In this document: positions 36,501 through 43,815 of the stretch, piece by piece
How the letters are laid out: the number at the start of each line of letters is the position of its first letter
How positions within the stretch are numbered: the stretch's first letter is position 1
Assembly: GCF_003383615.1 (NCBI RefSeq)
Contig: NZ_QNUL01000014.1
Location: 86,676-150,675, forward strand
Length of the DNA stretch: 64,000 bases
Direction of reading: 5' to 3'
Origin: Dyadobacter luteus
GTDB taxonomy: Bacteria; Bacteroidota; Bacteroidia; Cytophagales; Spirosomataceae
Made by a program: the position numbers and the translations under genes
Notes under the pieces: model-generated
The model's database searches: none
What the model was told of the DNA's origin: nothing
The model's input: the letters and a program-made list of their open reading frames with translations, nothing else

Positions 36501-37102
36501 CGGGATTGGAAAACATTCCTATTATCATATTTACAGGAAAAAGTCTTTCTTTATCGGAGGAACAAAGAATCAAGAAGTATGCTGATTCAATTATCGTAAA
36601 AACAGCTCACTCCTACCAGCGTATGCTGGATGAGGTTTCGCTGTTTCTTCATGTAGTGGAAGAGAACAAAAAGCCTGCGACAGAATCAGATATGCGCAAA
36701 CTGGGTGCATTGAGCGATATTCTGAAGGATAAAACGGTACTGATCGCGGACGATGATGTAAGAAACATATTCTCTCTGTCCAAGTCGCTGGAGAATTACA
36801 AAATGAACATTGTAACAGCCCTGGATGGAAAGGAAGCACTTGCCCGTTTACATGAAAATCCTGAAATTGACGTCGTACTATTGGATATGATGATGCCGCA
36901 GATGGATGGGTATGAAACAGCGAAGAGGATAAGGGAAAATCATAAATGGAGGAATTTACCTGTGATCGCGGTTACAGCAAAAGCAATGACCGGCGACCGG
37001 GAGAAATGTATCAACGCAGGTGCCTCTGATTATATAACCAAGCCGGTAGATATAGATCAGCTTCTGTCTCTATTAAGAGTTTGGCTTTATGAGAAGGCCT
37101 GA
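33512..37102 (+). CDS. CHASE3-HAMP-GAF hybrid histidine kinase with three receivers
   Basis: This 1196-residue kinase is anchored by TM helices near residues 13-33 and 187-209. They bracket a CHASE3 sensor (DAETGQRGFLLT is its signature). HAMP follows (about 225-285), then a GAF domain (about 290-450), then a long coiled coil with repeated SEELQAQ / EELRVQQEELQQ (about 450-530). HisKA carries His537 in ANMSHELRTPLNSIL, and HATPase_c has NALKFTSQG, VHDTGIGIA and GGTGLGLSIS. Three receivers end the protein with acceptors Asp856, Asp978 and Asp1125. The middle receiver is degenerate: it has DMGIPDKRAYE instead of DxxxPxxxG and VKT in place of KP. It overlaps the previous gene. Confidence 0.95.
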   Translation: MRRTSNSIIYQLKIVFTASVLLLLVSLVASFYSTQKLIYNSQLVNHTNQVLIESENIISFMKDAETGQRGFLLTLDSKFLEPYNGAYEKANAAYSLVLALTVDNEVQQKMLIPLKERLEARFAQMDRVIDMAEKDETYIASSERRIAEMNRGKKIMDDVRMIINQVKAEEESMLKARLSQQELYIQYTPYLLLIAALVSILITGFAYVRIRRDMGQRIAQQEQDDKVYQQTRRRIAAMEEVTEQISGGNYSIRSSDKEDDDLGRISSALNTMTESLEKTFTDLEDRTWLQGGSMRIADAIRGERILKNLSVNLIETITSYINAPVGTIYIQDKDWNFKLTAAHAAAAAPDYLFAGDGISGQVILSKEITVVSHIPDNYLMVKSTLGATVPAAIVVIPLIHSGECIGIIELGMLVAPNELEQQLFRDTQDAISIGINSALDYVKLQNFLEETQAQSEELQAQHNELENLNSELEAQAQKLQASDEELRVQQEELQQINEELEERSGLLEERNYEIRKKAAELELTTRYKSEFLANMSHELRTPLNSILLLSRLLAENEEKNMTADQVEYASVIRSSGNGLLGLIDEILDLSKIEAGKMELDYVTSSVKDICQDLKALFAPVAKDKGLELNINISGQTPSHFETDKTRLEQVLKNLVSNALKFTSQGAVSIDVRPGKSDDKIEFEVHDTGIGIAPDKLHLIFEAFQQADGSTKRKYGGTGLGLSISRELVKLLGGEIWVTSAPGEGSHFFISIPTGKEAALAARENEALPLLEMVQPATSSDTVSQYVTTTIPENIPDDRADILDSDKVILIVEDDTLFARTLQEYTRKKGYKCIVAVRGDEGLQLAEVFKPMGILLDIELPVMSGWQVMDALKSNAETRHIPVHIMSSHRMKNESLLKGAVDFIDKPMVADRMKEVFDKIEYVISKKSKKVLIVEDNSKHAKALAYFLETFNINSELKSNITEGVEALQNNQVDCVILDMGIPDKRAYETLEEAKKNPGLENIPIIIFTGKSLSLSEEQRIKKYADSIIVKTAHSYQRMLDEVSLFLHVVEENKKPATESDMRKLGALSDILKDKTVLIADDDVRNIFSLSKSLENYKMNIVTALDGKEALARLHENPEIDVVLLDMMMPQMDGYETAKRIRENHKWRNLPVIAVTAKAMTGDREKCINAGASDYITKPVDIDQLLSLLRVWLYEKA

Positions 37103-37133
37103 AAAGTGAGGAATTATCTGAACACGAAATAAC

Positions 37134-37517
37134 ATGAACAAAAAGAAAGTGTTGATTATAGATGACGACGCAAGGAATATTTTTGCATTGTCTGCAACGC
37201 TTAAAGCCAGATCTTATGTGTGTTTATCACGCAATGGTGCTCCAGAAGCCATTGAGCTTCTCAGAGAAAATGACGATATTGATATAGTACTGATCGACAT
37301 GATGATGCCGGAAATGGATGGCTATGAGGCTATTCCGATTATTAAAGGGCTCCAAAATCATGCGCAAACACCAGTCATTGCAGTAACTGCGCAGGCTATG
37401 GTTGGTGATCGCGAGAAATGCCTGGCTGCCGGTGCGGACGGCTACATCTCCAAACCTATCGACGTGGATCAATTATTATTGCTATTGCAGAAAGATAACA
37501 CCGATAGCGATGATTGA
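37134..37517 (+). CDS. Single-domain response regulator
   Basis: This 127-residue protein is a stand-alone receiver of the CheY type, with acidic DDD (residues 10-12), acceptor Asp55 in IVLIDMMMPEMDGYEA and Lys in YISKPIDVDQ. It strongly resembles the third receiver of the preceding hybrid kinase (shared ARNIF and VRNIF, DMMMPxMDGYE, PVIAVTA, GDREKC and KPxDxDQLL), suggesting duplication. It probably takes phosphate from that kinase and acts through the following CheR or CheB. Its end overlaps the cheR start. Confidence 0.93.
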   Translation: MNKKKVLIIDDDARNIFALSATLKARSYVCLSRNGAPEAIELLRENDDIDIVLIDMMMPEMDGYEAIPIIKGLQNHAQTPVIAVTAQAMVGDREKCLAAGADGYISKPIDVDQLLLLLQKDNTDSDD

Positions 37518-38319
37518 GGATGAGGATATCGAACTGCTACTGACCGATCTGTTCGAATTGCATGGTTACGATTTTACAAGTTATTCCCGGGCTTCGCTGA
37601 AGCGCAGGATCAACAGACTTTATTCATTAGATAAATTTCCGAGTTTTGCTGAGTTGCGTTACCGCGTAAGAAGCGATACATCTTACCTAAAGCGCTTTGT
37701 GGAAGAAATTACGGTGAACGTCACAGAGATGTTTCGTGATCCCACTTTTTACCTTTCCTTGCGTAATGATATCTTGCCGATATTAGGCACGAAACCGTTC
37801 ATAAGGATCTGGCATGCGGGCTGTTCTACGGGCGAAGAAGTCTATTCAATGGCCATTTTGCTAAAGGAGGCGGGCTTGCTGCGGAAATCGTTGCTGTATG
37901 CTACCGACCTGAATCCTACTGTACTGGAAAAAGTGCGCAGAGGGATATTCCCGATGAACCAGATGAAACAGTATTCGGAAAGTTATATTGCTTCGGGTGG
38001 TGAAATGGATTTTTCTGACTATTACACAGCGAACTACGGTCAAGCGAAATTTAACGGAGAGCTTTCCGAGAAAATAATTATTTCAACACATAACCTGGTT
38101 TCGGATAGTTCATTTAATGAATTTGATCTGATTCTTTGTCGCAACGTACTTATCTATTTTGATAAGGATTTACAGGACAGGGTGTTAAGGCTATTCGATT
38201 CAAGTCTTGGTTCACTCGGATACCTTGCATTAGGATCCAAGGAAACATTAAAGTTCTCAGTAGTCCAACACAACTACAAGCAGCTGAATCGTGAAAAGAT
38301 ATGGAAAAAAGTAGTGTAA
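37510..38319 (+). CDS. CheR-type protein-glutamate methyltransferase
   Basis: CheR methylates glutamates on chemoreceptors with SAM. I start it at ATG 37510 (MIEDEDIELLLTDLF), which overlaps the receiver gene by 8 bp; a longer frame from 37402 would lie within that gene. The helical N-terminal domain is followed by EEITVNVTEMFRDPTFYL, and the SAM-binding domain has IRIWHAGCSTGEEVYSMA and FDLILCRNVLIYFDKDLQ. Length (269 residues) matches E. coli CheR. There is no methyl-accepting protein in the window, so the substrate may be a kinase or another protein. Confidence 0.93.
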   Translation: MIEDEDIELLLTDLFELHGYDFTSYSRASLKRRINRLYSLDKFPSFAELRYRVRSDTSYLKRFVEEITVNVTEMFRDPTFYLSLRNDILPILGTKPFIRIWHAGCSTGEEVYSMAILLKEAGLLRKSLLYATDLNPTVLEKVRRGIFPMNQMKQYSESYIASGGEMDFSDYYTANYGQAKFNGELSEKIIISTHNLVSDSSFNEFDLILCRNVLIYFDKDLQDRVLRLFDSSLGSLGYLALGSKETLKFSVVQHNYKQLNREKIWKKVV

Positions 38320-38888
38320 ATTCCGGAGTTAAAGTAATTGCAATTGGTGGTTCGGCAGGAAGTCTGGAAGTGCTTTTCCAACTACTGCCGTTGTTGAGAG
38401 ATGATATTAAGGTATCAATTCTGATTGTTCTGCACCGTCGTAATTCCGCAGATTCTTCGCTTTCTGAACTACTCGCCAGCAAGTGTCATTTGCCTTTACA
38501 TGAGGCGGATGATAAAGATGTCATTCAGGCCGGTCACATTTATCTCGCCCCATCTGATTATCATCTACTGGTCGAAAAAGATCATACATTATCTCTGGAT
38601 GATTCTGAAAAAGTGAATTACAGCAGACCAAGTTTGGACGTAACATTTGAATCGGCGGCGGATGTATATGGCCCGGCTCTGACCGGTATTGTTCTTTCAG
38701 GCGCTAATGACGACGGTACGCTGGGACTGCAGGCGATCAAGAAAATGGGTGGAACTATCATCGTGCAAGATCCCGAAACAGCTCAAATCCCGATCATGCC
38801 CCAAAATGCACTGACGCACCTTGCTATCGACCATATTTTTTCAATTCGCCAAATGGCGGAGTACCTTAATTCGGCAGAATTAAACTGA
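38301..38888 (+). CDS. CheB-type methylesterase (stand-alone catalytic domain)
   Basis: This 195-residue protein is the esterase domain of CheB without its receiver. The catalytic triad is present: Ser18 in IGGSAGSLEVL, His45 in LIVLHRRN and Asp138 in LSGANDDGTLG. It would remove methyl groups that the neighbouring CheR adds. It overlaps cheR by 19 bp. Because it lacks its own receiver, control would have to come from the single-domain receiver gene two positions upstream or from the hybrid kinase. Confidence 0.93.
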   Translation: MEKSSVNSGVKVIAIGGSAGSLEVLFQLLPLLRDDIKVSILIVLHRRNSADSSLSELLASKCHLPLHEADDKDVIQAGHIYLAPSDYHLLVEKDHTLSLDDSEKVNYSRPSLDVTFESAADVYGPALTGIVLSGANDDGTLGLQAIKKMGGTIIVQDPETAQIPIMPQNALTHLAIDHIFSIRQMAEYLNSAELN

Positions 38889-39058
38889 CCATTTTTCCTT
38901 CGATTTACCGCATCAGGCAGTCTTCCAAAATCATATTCGTTGATTAGTACCACAGAATATGACATTAGTATTTAATTTTCCGGTTTGAATTAGGGAACTT
39001 TGCAACAGTTCCTCATCGATAGTCAGCGGAACGTTTTTAATACTAATCAGACTTAGTC

Positions 39059-39436
39059 ATGGCACATACAAACAGATTGTACAGCGTACTTTTCAACAAA
39101 TGCCCTCGTTGCGGAGAAGGAGATTTCTTTATCTCTAAAAGTGCATATAGCCTCAGGAATTTTGACAAAATGAATAAACAGTGCCCCAAATGTGGAGAAA
39201 ATCTGGTACCGGAGCCAGGCTTTTATCAGGGAGCATTGTATATGAGTTACGCGTTTTATGTAGCCTTCATGGTTGTATACTTCCTGATATTCGTTAATTA
39301 CTTCGAAGAATACCTGGATTATTTCCTTATCAGTATTATTCCTGTATTGATCTTACTTACGCCGTATTTCTATCGACTTGCCCGCCGTTCATGGCTGGCA
39401 TTGTTCATCAAACCAGCAGAAAAAAAGGCAGCTTAA
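39059..39436 (+). CDS. DUF983 membrane protein with zinc-ribbon motif
   Basis: This 125-residue protein belongs to DUF983, of unknown function. The N-terminal part has two CxxC pairs, CPRCGEG and CPKCGEN, that probably bind zinc. Two hydrophobic segments follow (around residues 60-80 and 88-106). The convergent araC-type gene ends only 26 bp past its stop. Related proteins occur in Bacteroidota and Alphaproteobacteria; their role is not known. Confidence 0.85.
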   Translation: MAHTNRLYSVLFNKCPRCGEGDFFISKSAYSLRNFDKMNKQCPKCGENLVPEPGFYQGALYMSYAFYVAFMVVYFLIFVNYFEEYLDYFLISIIPVLILLTPYFYRLARRSWLALFIKPAEKKAA

Positions 39437-39462
39437 TAATTGTTGCACCGGTGGTTTTCGTT

Positions 39463-40344
39463 TCAATTACTGATCGAATTCAGTCTGAAAGCCTCCGGTG
39501 TTATTCCTGCATATTTTCGAAAGAAACGGGTAAAGTAAGAGTTATCGTTGAAATTCAGCCGATATGCGACTTCTGCCACCGTAAGTTCGGGCATAATTAA
39601 CAAGCGCTTCGCCTCCAGCAATACTCTTTCACGAATCACTTCCCCAGCCTGCTTTCCCAGGTGCTCCTTCGCCAAGGCATTCAGGTGATTGGGCGATACA
39701 TTGAGTAGTTCAGCATAATCACCAGGTAAGCGTTTGTTTACAAAATGCGCTTCGATCAATTTAAGAAAACTCCTGACCACTGCATTTTGTAATGGAACTA
39801 ACAACCGCGATGAATGCGGATGACCTTGTTCAATCGTGATGAATATCTGAAGCAGAATCAGCCTGATCATGTCTATCTGCATGTTGCCGTCTCTTTCAGA
39901 CTGGGTAATGAGTGCTTCGAACAGCCCCTTCACATCTCCTGCCAGCGCATTGTCAAGATTCAGCACAGCATCTTCTGTAACTCCATCCAGAAACGAAAAC
40001 GATTCGAGATAATCGGGCCTCAGAAGGAAGGATTGAAAGAATGTTCCTGAAAAATTGATTACAAATCCCTTCATTTCACCTTCGAAATGCCAGGCATGCA
40101 CCTGCCCCGGTACCATAAAATAGATCTGATTCCTTTTTACATCGAAAGACTGAAAATCAATCGTGTGCCTGCCTTCTCCGTCCGTAAAAAATACAAGATG
40201 ATAAAAACTATGTCTGTGAGGAAAAATAAGATTCTGATGATCACGGAGATAATCAGAAAGCCGGCTGATCATCAGATCATCCTCTTTGTAATCCGATAAA
40301 GTGCAGATATCCAGCCGGGGAATTGCTGTGTGTCTATTTAACAT
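39463..40344 (-). CDS. AraC-family transcriptional regulator
   Basis: This 293-residue regulator has an N-terminal cupin-like sensing domain (FPHRHSFYHLVFFTDGEGRHTIDF with IYFMVPGQVHAWHF) and a C-terminal AraC domain with two helix-turn-helix motifs, the second in LTVAEVAYRLNFNDNSYFTRFFRKY. It is divergent from the LytS-type kinase gene across 270 bp, which may contain the control region of both. The inducer is unknown; the cupin usually binds a small molecule. Confidence 0.92.
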   Translation of the reverse strand: MLNRHTAIPRLDICTLSDYKEDDLMISRLSDYLRDHQNLIFPHRHSFYHLVFFTDGEGRHTIDFQSFDVKRNQIYFMVPGQVHAWHFEGEMKGFVINFSGTFFQSFLLRPDYLESFSFLDGVTEDAVLNLDNALAGDVKGLFEALITQSERDGNMQIDMIRLILLQIFITIEQGHPHSSRLLVPLQNAVVRSFLKLIEAHFVNKRLPGDYAELLNVSPNHLNALAKEHLGKQAGEVIRERVLLEAKRLLIMPELTVAEVAYRLNFNDNSYFTRFFRKYAGITPEAFRLNSISN

Positions 40345-40614
40345 TCTTGACTTTTTACTAAATACTGCAAATTAATTCTTTCAAACCTGATTCTTACGTT
40401 TCAGTTACCGGATATTTATGTCTCAGCGGGTATTATGTACGATTTGGTAAGAGAAGTACCTCTAACATTCATATTAATTACCAAATTTGTATTTGAATCT
40501 TTTATTAAGATTTATACGCAAACCTAACAATCATTTAGCAAGCTGCCGCTCAGGTAGCCACATTACAGGAAACAGTGAGGAGTTTCGGTTCACTGTTGTC
40601 TTGTCTAAAATAAT

Positions 40615-41712
40615 ATGGAAAAATCATTCGCACCATTGATGACCAACAGGTTCAAATCCTTGATCCTGCCACTATTCTCATTTGTGATGCTATATATGAT
40701 TATCTATCTGCTCGATCCGAGGGATATACAGTTTCAGCGATACATTGCAAGGCCATTACCTGCCCTGATTTCTGAATGGGTACTGGCATTTTTTTGCTGT
40801 ATCCTCAATTCAGAATTTAGTATCTACGTTAACAAACGGCTTAATAATTTCCTTTCCTGGTTTGAAAAACCTCTACAGCGCCTGTTTACAGAGGCGACGC
40901 TGAACATCGGTTTTGTTTTCCTGCTGATTCTGCTACAGATTTTCCTGATGTCTTTCGTATACGATTACGACGGCGACGCGCTGGATTGTCTGGATGAAGA
41001 TGTTGCCGGTTTTTCGCAATGGATTATAGCAAGTGTAGTTATTGGATTAATGATTCTGACTTTTCATACAGGCAATTATCTCATTACCAACTGGAAGAAT
41101 ACCGCAGTACTGGCCGCCACACACCAGCTCAAAGCTGCTGAACATAAGCAGGCTGCCGCAGAAGCAGAACTGGAAGCCCTGCGCCTTCAACTGGATCCGC
41201 ACTTTGTATTTAATAACCTCAGCGTCCTGTCTGAACTCATTCTGGAGGACCAGAAATTAGGATATGAATACGCTGAGAACTTTTCAAAAGTATACAGATA
41301 CCTGCTGGTTAATTCAAAAAAAGACCTGATTCCGCTTGAAAATGAGCTGAAATTCCTGAATGCTTACATATTCCTGTTGAAGCACCGCGTTGGAGCCGGT
41401 ATTGTATTTGACATTGATATCAGTCCTGATTCCTGCAGGCATTATATTCCTCCTATGAGTTTACAATTACTGATAGAAAACGCTATCAAGCACAATAAAA
41501 CGAGAAAGGAAAATCCGTTGAAAATAATCGTCAGAACTACTGCTGAAAAAGAGCTGGTTGTTATCAATACCATCGACAGGGTGGACTCTGGTAAGTTTTC
41601 TTCCGGGCTGGGTTTGAGAAACATCAAACTTCGGTATACATTATTGTCAGACAGACATCCGGTAGTTACAGACGACGGATCCCTTTTTCAGGTTACAATC
41701 CCACTTTTGTAG
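40615..41712 (+). CDS. LytS/YehU-type sensor histidine kinase
   Basis: This 365-residue membrane kinase has four predicted helices in residues 15-165 and a cytoplasmic coiled coil (about 170-190). The kinase part is of the His_kinase family: His196 is in LRLQLDPHFVFNNLSVLSELI and the HATPase_c domain has LLIENAIKHNKTRKENPL and GLGLRNIKLRYTLL. It is 2 bp upstream of the LytTR regulator gene, so they form one two-component system. The signal is not evident, but the cluster suggests a link with efflux. Confidence 0.93.
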   Translation: MEKSFAPLMTNRFKSLILPLFSFVMLYMIIYLLDPRDIQFQRYIARPLPALISEWVLAFFCCILNSEFSIYVNKRLNNFLSWFEKPLQRLFTEATLNIGFVFLLILLQIFLMSFVYDYDGDALDCLDEDVAGFSQWIIASVVIGLMILTFHTGNYLITNWKNTAVLAATHQLKAAEHKQAAAEAELEALRLQLDPHFVFNNLSVLSELILEDQKLGYEYAENFSKVYRYLLVNSKKDLIPLENELKFLNAYIFLLKHRVGAGIVFDIDISPDSCRHYIPPMSLQLLIENAIKHNKTRKENPLKIIVRTTAEKELVVINTIDRVDSGKFSSGLGLRNIKLRYTLLSDRHPVVTDDGSLFQVTIPLL

Positions 41713-41714
41713 TT

Positions 41715-42470
41715 ATGATTAAAGACATACTGATTATTGAAGATGAGAAACCAAATGCATCACGTTTAAGGCGGCTCATTACTGAAATTAATCCCAATGC
41801 CCGCATATTGGACGTGATCGAAAGTGTATGTGACAGCGTCGCCTGGTTCGAATCCCATACACATCCCGACCTTGTCATGATGGATGTACGTCTCGCCGAC
41901 GGACTGAGTTTTGAAATACTGGAGAAAGTGGAAATCAAATCGATGATCATTTTTACCACGGCTTATGACGAATACGCCGTTCGTGCTTTCAAGTTCAATA
42001 GTATAGATTATCTTCTCAAACCCATCGAACCTGATGAACTTGCCAATGCTTTCAGGATGGCAGAGAGCAGACAAGGTACTTCACCAGCACAGTCTATCGA
42101 GGGACTTCTTTCTCAATATCTGGGTAAAGAATACAGAACACGTTTTCTTCTGCCCTACCGCGACGGGTTCAAAACGGTATTGGTGAAAGACATTGAATAT
42201 TTCTATTCCGAATCAAAAATTACACGAGCAAGCCTGAACGACGGTACGGAAGAAACACTTTCTCAAACACTGGAAGAGCTGGAGCAGCAATTGGATCCCA
42301 AACAGTTTTTTCGTGCCAACCGACAATTCATTATTCACTACGAATCCATCAAACAAATACATAATCACTTCAATGGTAAGCTGAAAGTAGAGCTGAAAAA
42401 GAGCTCGGAGACGGAGGTGATTGTAAGCCGTGACAAAGCAATTCATCTGAAAAACTGGATGGATTACTAA
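41715..42470 (+). CDS. LytTR-type response regulator
   Basis: This 251-residue protein has a receiver (residues 1-120) with acceptor Asp57 in PDLVMMDVRLADG and a C-terminal LytTR DNA-binding domain (about 155-250) with FFRANRQFIIHYESIKQI. It is directly after the kinase gene and is probably phosphorylated by it. The tripartite pump genes begin 178 bp downstream in the same direction, so they are the most likely target. Confidence 0.93.
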   Translation: MIKDILIIEDEKPNASRLRRLITEINPNARILDVIESVCDSVAWFESHTHPDLVMMDVRLADGLSFEILEKVEIKSMIIFTTAYDEYAVRAFKFNSIDYLLKPIEPDELANAFRMAESRQGTSPAQSIEGLLSQYLGKEYRTRFLLPYRDGFKTVLVKDIEYFYSESKITRASLNDGTEETLSQTLEELEQQLDPKQFFRANRQFIIHYESIKQIHNHFNGKLKVELKKSSETEVIVSRDKAIHLKNWMDY

Positions 42471-42648
42471 GCAGTTGTGTCGTGTATTAATTTGCATTTT
42501 TCTCATCTGAATAAAGCTGAAGGTGAGCTTCATTTCGGTTGTCTGACATCTTCGATTCAGCCGCGATTAATGACGGTTCAGTCAAAAAAAGTGCCCTCAT
42601 AGCATTGATTACCCATTTCTTTGTATTATAATTTAATCACTACAAAGA

Positions 42649-43788
42649 ATGTTTAACAGAACCTATTTCGTTAACAGTCTGCTTCTGGCAACAGCTGCCA
42701 TTTCAATTTCTTCATGCGGAGGAGGCGAGCAGCAGGCGGATATGAGTTATATGCAAAAGCCGCAGGTTGACTTCCTTCAGGTCAATGCTGCACCCTCCGA
42801 AATTCAGACCACTTATCCGGGTAACATTGAGGGATCAGTCAATGTAGACATACGCGCACAGGTCTCGGGCTATCTTGAGAAAATCTATGTGAAAGAAGGC
42901 GACTACGTTCAGAAAGGACAGGCGCTATTTAAGATTAAAGGCGATGTGTTTAATGAGCAGGTCAATAATAGCCAGGCGGTATTACAAAATGCGCTTGCCG
43001 CTCAGGCATCAGCACAACTGGAAGTCGACAAGCTGGAACCACTTGTTGAAGCAAAAGTCGTGTCCGACATGCAAATGAAAGTAGCAAAGGCTAATTATGA
43101 ATCTGCAAAAGCACAGGTAGCGCAGGCTAAGGCCAGCCTGGGTTCTTCACAGATTAACGCGGCGTTTGCGGTAATTAAAGCTCCTGTAAGTGGCTATATA
43201 GGTCGTATTCCAAACAGGACAGGTAACCTGGTAACCCCGGCAGACGCCAGCCCGCTTACCACCTTGTCAGATATCAATGACGTATTTGTTTATTTCTCCA
43301 TGTCGGAAGCTGACTTCATTGAGTTTCTGGAAGCAAGGAAAACAGACGAGCGTATCAGCACGGTAGAAATGGTGATGGCAAATGGCGCGGCGTATAGCCA
43401 CAAAGGGAAACTGGAAGTAGCCAGCGGGAATATAGAACGTACAACAGGAAGTGTCGCCTTGAAGGCTGTGTTCCCAAATCCTGACAAAATACTAAGATCA
43501 GGTGGCTCAGGCCGCATTATCCTGACAAAACGTTTATCAGAAAGTCTGGCGATACCCATGGCCAGTGTGAAAGACATTCAGGATCGTTTGTTTGTTTTCG
43601 CCCTTGCCGATAGTAATAAGGTCTCAATGCGCCCGATTACAGTTGATGGTCGTTCAGGAGAAAATTATATCGTAAAATCAGGTTTGGCAAAAGGAGACAA
43701 AATTGCGCTCAACAACATTGATGTGCTGGCAGACGGCGTACCAGTGGAACCAGCCGCAACAGGTTCAGCGAAGGTGAGCAGCAAATAA
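42649..43788 (+). CDS. RND efflux periplasmic adaptor subunit
   Basis: This 379-residue lipoprotein joins the inner-membrane pump to the outer-membrane channel. The leader ends at Cys23 with lipobox ISSC. The order is the usual one: barrel-sandwich biotinyl half (GNIEGSVNVDIRAQVSGYLEKIYVKEGDYVQKGQALFKI), a coiled hairpin (about 110-170), second biotinyl half (FAVIKAPVSGYIGRIPNRTGNLV), beta-barrel and membrane-proximal domain. It starts the adaptor-pump-channel operon with gaps of 27 bp and 0 bp. Confidence 0.94.
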   Translation: MFNRTYFVNSLLLATAAISISSCGGGEQQADMSYMQKPQVDFLQVNAAPSEIQTTYPGNIEGSVNVDIRAQVSGYLEKIYVKEGDYVQKGQALFKIKGDVFNEQVNNSQAVLQNALAAQASAQLEVDKLEPLVEAKVVSDMQMKVAKANYESAKAQVAQAKASLGSSQINAAFAVIKAPVSGYIGRIPNRTGNLVTPADASPLTTLSDINDVFVYFSMSEADFIEFLEARKTDERISTVEMVMANGAAYSHKGKLEVASGNIERTTGSVALKAVFPNPDKILRSGGSGRIILTKRLSESLAIPMASVKDIQDRLFVFALADSNKVSMRPITVDGRSGENYIVKSGLAKGDKIALNNIDVLADGVPVEPAATGSAKVSSK

Positions 43789-43815
43789 TTATTCAGTTTT
43801 CAGAACTCAATCAAC

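Noticed and set aside
37402..37509. N-terminal extension of CheR
   Set aside because: It lies inside the receiver gene in another frame; the family N-terminus begins at the ATG at 37510.
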